Shown: positions 42,965 to 50,565 of the stretch, piece by piece
Numbering within the stretch: the stretch's first letter is position 1
Layout: every line of letters begins with the position of its first letter
DNA from: Palsa-147 sp963771905
GTDB taxonomy: Bacteria > Acidobacteriota > Terriglobia > Acidiferrales > UBA7541
DNA length: 64,000 nt
Direction of reading: 5' to 3'
Assembly: GCA_963771905.1 (NCBI GenBank)
Contig: CAVYVI010000004.1
Coordinates: forward strand, 248,001 to 312,000
Made by a program: the position numbers and the translations under genes
Notes under the pieces: generated by a model
What the model was told of the DNA's origin: nothing
The model's input: only the letters and a program-made list of their open reading frames with translations
Databases searched by the model: none

Positions 42965-43874
42965 TGATCCGGAATGCGGCTGCCGCCATTCGGCCGGTAT
43001 CGGTGTCGCGCTTCAGACGCCGCAGCTCTGACTTCATGTCGGAAGCATGCTGGTAACGCAGATCGCGGTCTTTTTCCAATGCGCGAGTGATCACGTCTTC
43101 CAGTTTCGGCGGAATATCGGGATTCAACCGCAAAGGCGATAGGGGCGCTCGATTCAGGATGGCATTCGTAATGAGCGCCGAACTTTCTCCCCGGAACGGC
43201 AGCGTCCCCGTGGCCATTTCGTAGAGAACAACACCAAAAGAAAATAGATCCGTGCGCGCATCGAGCTCTTTGGCGGCCAACTGTTCGGGTGACATGTAGG
43301 CGACCGTCCCTACAGCCGTGCCCGGGCTCGTAAGGTGCTCTTCGCTCACCCCTGCCGCCGCATATGTGGCGAGCGTGTCGCCCAAGGCCATTGATTCGCG
43401 GTTCGGAGCCAGCTTGGCCAAACCGAAATCCAATATTTTTGCGTGGCCTCGTTTTGTGATGAAGATGTTGGCGGGTTTGATATCGCGGTGGACGATGCCT
43501 TCTCCATGAGCCGCATCGAGCCCCTCGGCAATCTGGATGGCCAAATCGAGAACGGTTTCCATTTCCATGGGGCGGCCAGCGATGCGGTGTTTCAACGTCA
43601 CGCCGTCCAGGAACTCCATCACGATGTAGGCCTGGCCGTTTTCTTCGCCGATGTCGTAAATCGTGCAGATGTTGGGATGATTGAGCGCGGACGCGGCCTT
43701 GGCCTCGCGCTTAAACCGCTCGAGTGCCTGAGGGTCGTGCGCCAAATCTTGCGGCAGGAATTTCAGAGCGACGGCGCGATCCAGGCGCGTGTCCACGGCC
43801 TTGTAGACAACGCCCATGCCTCCGCCGCCGATCTTTTCGATCACGCGATAATGCGAGATGGTCTGACCAATCAT
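42858..43874 (-). CDS. Ser/Thr protein kinase domain (5' part of a frameshift-split gene)
   Basis: 338 residues from the ATG at 43874 (a TTG 18 nt upstream is a weaker option). Hanks-type kinase: GGGGMGVVYK, VALKF, HRDIKPAN, DFGLAKL, SPEQLAAKELDARTDLFSFG. After the kinase domain the frame continues only as a ~35-residue tail (RMAAAAFRINAGG ...) with no TPR. One extra base in the pair at 42973-42974 (plus-strand AA) explains the switch: removing it joins DTDTGRMAAAA to SGSMPAAQDSVSQ of the downstream frame. The intact protein would be about 990 residues, like its homologue at 25990-28635. A strong promoter lies just upstream. Confidence 0.82.
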   Translation of the reverse strand: MIGQTISHYRVIEKIGGGGMGVVYKAVDTRLDRAVALKFLPQDLAHDPQALERFKREAKAASALNHPNICTIYDIGEENGQAYIVMEFLDGVTLKHRIAGRPMEMETVLDLAIQIAEGLDAAHGEGIVHRDIKPANIFITKRGHAKILDFGLAKLAPNRESMALGDTLATYAAAGVSEEHLTSPGTAVGTVAYMSPEQLAAKELDARTDLFSFGVVLYEMATGTLPFRGESSALITNAILNRAPLSPLRLNPDIPPKLEDVITRALEKDRDLRYQHASDMKSELRRLKRDTDTGRMAAAAFRINAGGTGFGFSARRPSSDAHIGFCSGCRFIGCGESD

Positions 43875-43891
43875 CGGTAGAGGCAGGCGCA

Positions 43892-43920
43892 ATCATAGGT
43901 TTCACGGTGAGGCAAGTCAA
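43892..43920 (-). promoter_or_regulatory. Sigma70-like promoter of the split kinase-TPR gene
   Basis: TTGACT (43920-43915), a 17-nt spacer and TATGAT (43897-43892) on the minus strand. The leader to the ATG at 43874 would be about 11 nt with no ribosome site. A consensus-like promoter suggests the gene is still expressed despite the frameshift. Confidence 0.6.
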
Positions 43921-44024
43921 CGTACGGGAAGGCGACGGCGCGGGAAAAGTGAAAATCACAGATCGGTTTCCGTCCTTGCGATCGGTGCCGTCGCAACGGC
44001 CGCGAAAAGACAACGCCGAACAGC

Positions 44025-45143
44025 TCAGGTGGCGACTTGGCGGAGAGTTTGAAGATATTTGACGATGTCGCCGCGCGAGAGCATTCCGACGACGTCGTTT
44101 CCCCGCACGACGGGCATTTGATTGATGCCGTCGCCGCCCATTTTTTCGAGTGCTTTCCACAATTCGGAGTTGGGATCGATGCTGCTCACCTTTTCGAGAG
44201 GCACCATGGCTTGGGCCGCGGTGGTTGTGGCCCATGAGGCGCGAGGAATTTCCTTGATGTCGTGGAGGGTGAGCAAACCGACGGCGCGGTCTCCCCGGTC
44301 GACGAGAAAGCAGCGGCGACCATGTGAAAGAACTTCCTGATCGACTAACTTTTGCAATGGCGTGTCGCCCGGGACGTGCGTGCAGGCGGTTCCCATCGCT
44401 TCCGACACCTTGTGGCCGACTAAAAGGCCTTGCAACATTTGCTGCTGGATTTGAGCGCCGGCTGCGCTTTCGAGGAACCAGCCGATGAAGGCGATCCACA
44501 ATCCATTGATAACGTTCCCTCGCAGGGCTTGCCAGACGCCCAGAAAAATAAAAAGGAAGCCGAAGAAGCGGCCAGTGGTGGCGGCGATCAGAGTAGCGCG
44601 GCGGAAGTTCTTGTTCACTCCCCAGACTATGGCGCGAAAAACGCGGCCGCCATCGAGTGGGAATCCAGGAATGAGATTGAAGAGGCCGAGGATGCCGTTA
44701 ATGAGCGCGAGATACTTGGCAACCGCGAGGGCCGGCGCGATATTGACGAGCAACGGCTCAGAAAAGTAGAACAGCGCCGCCAGCGCGAAGCTTGTGAGCG
44801 GCCCGACGACTGCAATCAGGAATTCTGCGCTGGCGCTGGGGGGTTCGCCCGCGATCTGGGAAACGCCGCCAAAGACGAAAAGAGTGATGCGTTCGACGGG
44901 AATTTTGTAGCGAAGGGCGACCCAGGAGTGGGCCAGCTCGTGGACAAGGAGGCTGACGAAAAAAAGTACGGCGGTGATTGCGCCCATCAACCAGTATTCG
45001 ACGGGCGTGCCACCCTTGAATTCGGCGGGATAATAATTCACGGCCAACATCCAGGTGATGAGGGCGGCGATGAGGAACCAGGAGTAGTCCAACTCGATCG
45101 GTATTCCAAGAATGCGGCCAATGGGAATCGTATGGCGAAACAC
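44025..45143 (-). CDS. Site-2-type zinc metalloprotease with CBS domains (M50B)
   Basis: 372 residues from a GTG at 45143 (AGGTGAG ribosome site upstream). The membrane protease domain has HELAH at 68-72 (zinc ligands and Glu) and NLIPGFPLDGGRVFRA about 85 residues later (third zinc ligand Asp). About six membrane segments. The C-terminal ~120 residues form a CBS pair (MGTACTHVPGDTPLQKLV ... DIKEIPRASW; GINQMPVVRGNDVVGMLSRGDI). This group performs intramembrane cleavage, often of anti-sigma factors, with nucleotide sensing by CBS. The substrate is unknown; the gene is alone on its strand, divergent from the VOC gene. Confidence 0.92.
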   Translation of the reverse strand: MFRHTIPIGRILGIPIELDYSWFLIAALITWMLAVNYYPAEFKGGTPVEYWLMGAITAVLFFVSLLVHELAHSWVALRYKIPVERITLFVFGGVSQIAGEPPSASAEFLIAVVGPLTSFALAALFYFSEPLLVNIAPALAVAKYLALINGILGLFNLIPGFPLDGGRVFRAIVWGVNKNFRRATLIAATTGRFFGFLFIFLGVWQALRGNVINGLWIAFIGWFLESAAGAQIQQQMLQGLLVGHKVSEAMGTACTHVPGDTPLQKLVDQEVLSHGRRCFLVDRGDRAVGLLTLHDIKEIPRASWATTTAAQAMVPLEKVSSIDPNSELWKALEKMGGDGINQMPVVRGNDVVGMLSRGDIVKYLQTLRQVAT

Positions 45144-45355
45144 AACTCACCTACCTTTCAGTTGATAGCGACGCGACATTTATTGGCGGGGGCACGAGGG
45201 GAGGGTACCACTTTCGTGATTCAGCGCGGGTGAGGAGACGAGGGCGATTCACCGTTCAGCGAGAAAGGGTGATGCGTATCCGGCGAGGCTTGACAGGTGC
45301 GGTTGGCACGCCGATACTGGCGCGGCTTGGTGGCTTGAGCCGAAGTGGCGACTCG

Positions 45356-45934
45356 ATGAAGAAGGCGACGGCAAAAAATTCGGCGAAGAAGAAGGGGCGT
45401 TCGCGCGCGGCGAAGGGCGGAGCTGCAAAAGGCGGAGCTGCGCGGCATGGTGGGGCGGCGGGGAGCAAGGCATCCGGGGCGATGGACGCCGAGGGAAAGC
45501 TGACGTTCAACCACGCGATGATTTACGTTGCCGACGTCGAGCGTGGAGTACGCTTCTACCGCGATTTGCTCGGATTCAAGCTCCTCGAAGATTTCCGGTA
45601 TGAGGGCAAGCCGGTCTATGCTCGGATGCGCGCTCCTGGGGGCGACGGGACGATCGCGCTGCATCAGGCGGGCCCGGGCTCTTCCGTATCGAGCGATGGC
45701 GTACGGCTCTATTTCGAAGTGCGCGAGCTCGACGATTTCTGCCGCAAGCTCCAGCAGAAGAACTTCTACATCACGAAAATGCCGCGCCTGATGCCGTGGG
45801 GATGGCGGCACGCGTACTTGAACGATCCGGATGGGCATGAGATCAGCTTGTATTGGGCGGGAGCAAACCGGATGAAGAAAACCGTGATGAAGACGGCGCG
45901 AGACGCTGCCGGTACGAAGTCGCCGAAGAAGTAA
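45356..45934 (+). CDS. VOC-family (glyoxalase/dioxygenase-like) protein with basic N-terminal tail
   Basis: 192 residues from the ATG at 45356. The first ~45 residues are Lys/Ala/Gly-rich (KKATAKNSAKKKGRSRAAKG), resembling histone-like or nucleic-acid-binding tails. A single VOC domain follows: FNHAMIYVADVERGVRFYRDLLGF, then DGTIALHQAG, RLYFEVRELDDFC and YLNDPDGHEISLYW. The metal ligands H and E can be placed in NHAMIYV and HEISLYW. A longer upstream frame exists but lacks support. Function is probably metal-dependent lactoylglutathione-lyase-like or antibiotic-binding; not decided. Confidence 0.78.
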   Translation: MKKATAKNSAKKKGRSRAAKGGAAKGGAARHGGAAGSKASGAMDAEGKLTFNHAMIYVADVERGVRFYRDLLGFKLLEDFRYEGKPVYARMRAPGGDGTIALHQAGPGSSVSSDGVRLYFEVRELDDFCRKLQQKNFYITKMPRLMPWGWRHAYLNDPDGHEISLYWAGANRMKKTVMKTARDAAGTKSPKK

Positions 45935-46006
45935 GTTTCCTCTACACGTTGCCCTTTCTCTTTCCGCTATAAGATTATCGCTTGCAAGCACGGGACAGCC
46001 TGCGCG

Positions 46007-46825
46007 TCAGGATTTCTTCGCCTTCGCGGGAGGAACCAGGGCGACGGCGGCCTCGGTGGTGAGCAGGAGGAAAGTAAACGTCTCCTGGAGGTAGAGTCGG
46101 ACAGCGGCATCGGTGTGGCTGAGATAGCCGATGGAGACATCCTGGCCGATGTGAAGGTCGAAATCGCCGCCGCGGGTGGTGAGAACGAAAGCGCCGGCAA
46201 TGGCGGGCGCCCAGATGATTTGATCGTTGACGAGCCGCTTGACGTGCTCGAGCACCGGGTATCCGTGGTCGCTGGTTTCGGCGAGTGCAGTGTAGGCGTC
46301 GGCGCCGAGTAGAACCGCGTACGGACCGTTGACGCCAACCAGACGCAACTGGCTCAAGGCTTGTGCAATGGCTTCCGGGTACTCACGCACTTCGGCCGGG
46401 AGGGTCTTGATCGGATTGCTGGTGCCCTTTCGTATGCCGCCAATCCCGGCGGCGGCATAGCCCTCGAACATCGCGCAGTCCTCGGCGAAGGCGATCTGTC
46501 GCGCGGCGTCCTTGGCGGGTTGCCAGTCGGAGTCATTCGCGCCACGTTCGACGTCGTCAATTGCCTGGCGCTCCAGCTCGAATGGAACGCGCAGCTCGAC
46601 GAGCGGTTTCACTTCGCGCTGCCTCGCCACGATTCCGTCCCCCGGAGCCGCGATTTTCTGCAAGTGGCCAGTGCCGACGGCGGAGACGCCGGTGCCGCCC
46701 GGTCCTCGCACGTCAACCACGCGGCGTCCGGCGAGATAGCGTTTGAGCGTGCGTGAAGCTTCCTCTTCGATCTGCGCCCACGCTGCATCGGAAATCGGGG
46801 CAAGCTCGCGATGTAGATTATTCAT
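46007..46825 (-). CDS. Encapsulin shell protein (family 1, HK97 fold)
   Basis: 272 residues from the ATG at 46825. It matches the linocin M18/encapsulin family: N-terminal HRELAPISDAAWAQIEEEASRTLKR, the VDVRGPGG region, then IEDIERG-like DDVERGAND, LVGVNGPYAVLLGADAYTAL, GGDFDLHIGQDVSIGYL and TFTFLLLTTEAAVAL. It self-assembles into an icosahedral protein nanocompartment. The cargo gene (DyP peroxidase) overlaps it by 8 nt upstream, and the AAAGGAGA ribosome site for the shell lies inside the cargo's targeting-peptide codons. Longer in-frame extensions upstream are antisense-like and rejected. Confidence 0.95.
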   Translation of the reverse strand: MNNLHRELAPISDAAWAQIEEEASRTLKRYLAGRRVVDVRGPGGTGVSAVGTGHLQKIAAPGDGIVARQREVKPLVELRVPFELERQAIDDVERGANDSDWQPAKDAARQIAFAEDCAMFEGYAAAGIGGIRKGTSNPIKTLPAEVREYPEAIAQALSQLRLVGVNGPYAVLLGADAYTALAETSDHGYPVLEHVKRLVNDQIIWAPAIAGAFVLTTRGGDFDLHIGQDVSIGYLSHTDAAVRLYLQETFTFLLLTTEAAVALVPPAKAKKS

Positions 46826-47912
46826 GTTGGGTGTCTCCTTTAAGGGAACCGATGCCGAGCGAACCCTCGCGAGGCGAGGGGATGGATGGAGATGGTTCGG
46901 CCATTGCGGGCGCGTCGGGGGGCTCCGCAATTGCAGGCTCGTCGCCGGATACGTCCTCAAGAAATGTTGCGGACGGCACGAAGAACAGATTTCCAGTGAC
47001 GGCGCGGCTGAAGTCGAGGAGGCGGTCGTAGTTGCCGGGAGGACGGCCGACGAACATGTTCTCGAGCATGAGCTCGGTGGTGCTTGGCGAGCGGCTATAG
47101 CCGATGAAATAGGTGCCGAATTCATCTTGGGTGGGACGGCCAAAGGGCATGTTGTCGCGCAGGATCTTGATTTCTTTCCCGTCCTCGACGATCGTTGTGA
47201 GCGCATTGTGGGCTGAGGTGGGCTTCACGGAATCGTCCAGCTCGACGTCTGAGAGCTTCTTGCGGCCGATGATTCGTTCCTGCGCCTCCGTGGACAGCGC
47301 ATCCCATCCCGCGAGATCGTGCAGATATTTCTGCACGATGACGTAGCTGCCGCCGGCGAACACGGCGTCTTCCTCGCCGACGAGCACGGCGTCGATCGCC
47401 GTCTGGCCCCTCGGATTTTCCGTCCCGTCGACGAAACCGATGAGATCGCGGTCGTCGAAATAACGAAAGCCATGCACTTCGTCTGCCGGCGTAACGGCAT
47501 CTCCGATGCGCTGCATGATGAGCGTCGCCAACTCGAAGCATAAATCCATGCGCTTCGCGCGAATGTGAAAGAGCAAGTCGCCGGGCGTGGAAACCGCGTG
47601 GCGGGCTCCGGCACGAATCTCGCGGAACGGATGGAGCATGGCGGGCCGCGGCGGCCCGAATATACGGTCCCACGCCTCGGAACCGATGCCCATGATGCAG
47701 GAAAGCGCGGCTTCGAGATCGCGAGTCTCGACCGCGCGAAGAAGCGCGCCGAGGTCTCCGCAGAACGACCGCACGATCGTGCGGCTCTCCGAGCCCGGTT
47801 TTAGCGTCACGACTAGGAATATTGCCGCGCGAGTGAGCGGAGCGGCCACCGGCTGCGCGAGGGCACGCAAGCCTTCTGCCGCTTTTGGCGCGCTCATCGG
47901 ATCGGACTCCAT
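46818..47912 (-). CDS. DyP-type heme peroxidase, encapsulin cargo
   Basis: 364 residues. The DyP signature GFVDGTENP (GxxDG at 159-163) is present, with the proximal heme ligand likely His235 in PTSAHNALT and the distal Arg252 in ILRDNMPFG. A Pro/Glu/Ala-rich flexible linker (about 322-347) leads to the C-terminal cargo-loading peptide SLGIGSLKG at 351-359, the classical encapsulation tag of family 1 systems. The enzyme oxidises dyes or phenolic substrates with H2O2 and would be packaged in the shell encoded next. An alternative start at 47897 (MSAPKAAEG) is possible; the 47912 ATG has a TAGGAT -10-like box 8 nt upstream, which would allow a leaderless start. Confidence 0.95.
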   Translation of the reverse strand: MESDPMSAPKAAEGLRALAQPVAAPLTRAAIFLVVTLKPGSESRTIVRSFCGDLGALLRAVETRDLEAALSCIMGIGSEAWDRIFGPPRPAMLHPFREIRAGARHAVSTPGDLLFHIRAKRMDLCFELATLIMQRIGDAVTPADEVHGFRYFDDRDLIGFVDGTENPRGQTAIDAVLVGEEDAVFAGGSYVIVQKYLHDLAGWDALSTEAQERIIGRKKLSDVELDDSVKPTSAHNALTTIVEDGKEIKILRDNMPFGRPTQDEFGTYFIGYSRSPSTTELMLENMFVGRPPGNYDRLLDFSRAVTGNLFFVPSATFLEDVSGDEPAIAEPPDAPAMAEPSPSIPSPREGSLGIGSLKGDTQHE

Positions 47913-48279
47913 CGGATGTCATCCTAGCGGGGCGCGCGGAATTTCGCTCTTCGAAATACCGCGCTCGCCTCGCGTGCGAAGGTCAAGCGCGGAAGCTTAC
48001 CATCGTCTGCCGACGAGCGTCCATAACACCTGTGTGCGTCTGTTGCGGCGCCGGACGTAATTTCAACATTTGGACAAAGAGCCGTTACATTCTGAGGGTC
48101 GCGCCTTTGGAGGGACTTGCAAATGGTATTTCGACCTGCGTGAAGGGAAATCTTGGCTGGCATTAGGTAAACAGTCCTGAGCGGCTGACTGCGCCCCCAA
48201 TTCGTGAGGGCAGTACCATCCGGAAAGCCACCGGGGAGTAAGCTCCCACCCGAAATCGAGCGGATGTTCTACTTTGCGC
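47913..48279. other. Upstream region of the encapsulin operon
   Basis: No gene. It carries the -10-like box and inverted repeat next to the DyP gene (47921-47957). Several short stems occur around 48150-48250 (for example GGAG-TAAG-CTCC) that match no RNA class I know. Confidence 0.5.
47921..47957 (-). promoter_or_regulatory. Putative promoter and operator of the encapsulin operon
   Basis: TAGGAT (47926-47921) ends 8 nt before the DyP ATG. The inverted repeat ATTTCG-N5-CGAAAT (47941-47957) overlaps the expected -35 region and could be a regulator site, for example for an oxidative-stress repressor. No consensus -35 is seen. Confidence 0.4.
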
Positions 48280-48909
48280 TCAGGCGGTCACTCCTGCATC
48301 GACGGTATTCATGAAATCCAGAATCATGTGAACGACGGCCTCCTCGCCAATCGCGGTGTTGATCATGGCGTGGTACACGATGCGGTCAGGCCATTCCACG
48401 TGGAAATATTTCTGGATGAAATCGGCGCGCTCGCGGTCAACGGTATCGACGAGCTGTTGGGCTTCGTTCTCACTCTTACCGCGAGCCAAGACGCGCCGCA
48501 CCTTATTTTCTCTCGGAGCATAGAGAAACAGACGCAGCGCGTCTGGGCGATTCCTGAGAAAATGCTGCGATCCCCTTCCGACGATGACAGAGTTGCCGGT
48601 CTTAGCGGCGTGCTGAACGACGCGTTCCGTAATCTTCAAAATGCTTTCGCTGTCGACCAGGTTGAGCTTGTGTGCGTTGAGGCTGCCTTCATAGCTTCCG
48701 CGCAAAAAGGATTTGAACAGCCGGTAGTAGAGTGGATCGGTGCGTTCCTCTCGAACCTCGACAACGGCTTTGGGGCAGTTCGCAAGCCTGGCGATCTCCT
48801 CGGTCAGCAACTGATCCCAAAGCTTCCAGCCCAACTGCGTCGCAAGCAATTGAGCGATTTCGCCTCCGCCGCTTCCATACTCTCGTTCAATGGTGACGAT
48901 TTTGACCAT
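48280..48909 (-). CDS. Cytidylate kinase-like family protein
   Basis: 209 residues from the ATG at 48909 (MVKIVTIEREYGSGGGEIAQ). The P-loop-like segment REYGSGGGEIA followed by LATQLGWKLWDQLLTEEIA is typical of the cytidylate-kinase-like family (PF13189 type), distinct from canonical CMP kinase. A later SVIVGRGSQHFL matches the second family motif. A nucleotide- or metabolite-phosphorylating role is likely; the substrate is unknown. It stands between the encapsulin and efflux operons on the same strand. Confidence 0.85.
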   Translation of the reverse strand: MVKIVTIEREYGSGGGEIAQLLATQLGWKLWDQLLTEEIARLANCPKAVVEVREERTDPLYYRLFKSFLRGSYEGSLNAHKLNLVDSESILKITERVVQHAAKTGNSVIVGRGSQHFLRNRPDALRLFLYAPRENKVRRVLARGKSENEAQQLVDTVDRERADFIQKYFHVEWPDRIVYHAMINTAIGEEAVVHMILDFMNTVDAGVTA

Positions 48910-48969
48910 GTAAGTCTCTACTCCGACTTTCCGCCACATGCCATTCTACGGCATATCGTTTCACTTCGC

Positions 48970-50565
48970 TTAACCCACCGCCGCTTCCCCGCCGCCCCCG
49001 GGATCATTCTTCTTCAAAGCAAAACTCAGACAAAACATGATCGCTGCCCCCACGGCAAGGACCTTGAACGTATCAATGTAGGCCATACTCGCCGCCTGCC
49101 TTTGGACCGTTTGATAGATCCTGGCGTACGCCTGCATCTGTGCGTCATGCGCGCTCAACCCGGAATGAACCAACTTCTGGGCCAAACCGCCGACACTGTT
49201 TCGCAAATTCGGGTTTCCGGCACGGACGTAATCGCCCAAGATCTCCTGATGGAACTGCGAGCGCCGCGCCACTATGGTGGTAACCATAGAAGTTCCGACG
49301 CTGCTTCCGATATTGCGCATGAAATTGACGAGTCCCGCGACCGCGTTGTTCTTCTCCGGCGAAATTCCGATGTAAGCCACGAGCGTTACAGGCACAAACA
49401 GAAACCCTAAGCCGATAACCTGCGTGATGCGCAACCAAGTGGCGGCGCTGAAGCTGATCTGCAAGTCAATCCGCTTCGTGGAATAGTACATGGCGATGGA
49501 CAAGGCCAGCCAGCCGAAGGCGATCAGGTAGCGTGCCTGGAACTTCGTAGTCAGTGTGCCCATGATGGGCATTTCAAGCAACAAAACAAGGCCTCCGGCC
49601 GAAAGCGCGAGCCCGGCCAGTTCGGAGGTATACCCCAAAAGCGTCTGGAGGAACTGAGGCATCAGGACCAGGCTGCTGAACAACATGATTCCCAGGGTAA
49701 ACATCATCAAGTTCGAACTGGCGAAGTTAAAACTCTTGAACATGTGCACGTCGATGATGGGAGCCTTTTGAAACCACTCCCAGATCACCAGCGAGATCAG
49801 GCATACCGTGGCCACGACGACTAGGGTGGTTATGAAGTGCGAACCGAACCAATCATCTTCCTGGCCCTTGTCGAGCAACACTTGCAGGGCCCCGATGCCC
49901 AAAGTCAAAAGTGCGATGCCAATGTAGTCCAGCTTCACCCCGGCGGCCTTGAGCCGGCTTAAATACGGCGGATCTTCGACAAAGCGGCGCACCAAAAGCC
50001 ATGTGGCTATTCCGACCGGAAGATTGATAAAAAATATCCATCGCCAGGAATAGCTGAAGGTGATCCATCCGCCCAGGGTTGGCCCAATCGTGGGCGCCAT
50101 GATGGCGGTAATGCCATAGAGCGCGAAAGCCAAGCCTCGCTGCTGCGGCGGAAATGTGTCCGCCAGAATGGCTTGAGCCATCGGCTGCAGTCCGCCGCCG
50201 CCGGCGCCTTGCAGCACGCGGAAAAAAAGAAGAAGCCCGAGACTCGGCGCCAACCCGCAAAGCAAAGAGCTCACGGTAAAAATACTCAAACAGGCCATGA
50301 AAAAGCGCTTGCGTCCCAAGGCGCCGGCGAGCCAGCCGCTGATTGGCAGAACGATGGCATTCGAGACCAGGTAGGAAGTGAGGACCCATGTGCTCTGGTC
50401 ATTGCTCGCCCCCAGACTCCCGGCCATGTACGGCAGCGCCACGTTGGCGATGCTGGTGTCGAGCACCTCCATGAAGGCCGCCATCGCGACGACAACAGCA
50501 ATCAGCCAAGGATTGAATTTGGGCCGCCAAACGTCCTGGTCGATTGTAAGAGCAGCAGAACTCAT
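48970..50565 (-). CDS. emrB: DHA2-family drug:H+ antiporter (EmrB/QacA type)
   Basis: 531 residues with about 14 membrane segments. The motif LDTSIANVALPYMAGSLG near residue 36 is the DHA2 motif D1 (LDxTxVNVALP). Motif A appears as GWLAGALGRKRFF, and GLQPMAQAILADTFPPQQRG is typical of EmrB. It overlaps the preceding membrane-fusion gene by 4 nt (ATGA). With that protein and the outer-membrane factor at 51830-53278 it forms a tripartite pump spanning both membranes. Substrates are likely hydrophobic drugs or weak acids. Confidence 0.92.
   Translation of the reverse strand: MSSAALTIDQDVWRPKFNPWLIAVVVAMAAFMEVLDTSIANVALPYMAGSLGASNDQSTWVLTSYLVSNAIVLPISGWLAGALGRKRFFMACLSIFTVSSLLCGLAPSLGLLLFFRVLQGAGGGGLQPMAQAILADTFPPQQRGLAFALYGITAIMAPTIGPTLGGWITFSYSWRWIFFINLPVGIATWLLVRRFVEDPPYLSRLKAAGVKLDYIGIALLTLGIGALQVLLDKGQEDDWFGSHFITTLVVVATVCLISLVIWEWFQKAPIIDVHMFKSFNFASSNLMMFTLGIMLFSSLVLMPQFLQTLLGYTSELAGLALSAGGLVLLLEMPIMGTLTTKFQARYLIAFGWLALSIAMYYSTKRIDLQISFSAATWLRITQVIGLGFLFVPVTLVAYIGISPEKNNAVAGLVNFMRNIGSSVGTSMVTTIVARRSQFHQEILGDYVRAGNPNLRNSVGGLAQKLVHSGLSAHDAQMQAYARIYQTVQRQAASMAYIDTFKVLAVGAAIMFCLSFALKKNDPGGGGEAAVG

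Noticed and set aside
48100..48279. Riboswitch or structured RNA near the cytidylate-kinase-like gene
   Set aside because: Several short stems are present but no known riboswitch core could be matched, and the segment is downstream of one gene and far upstream of the other.
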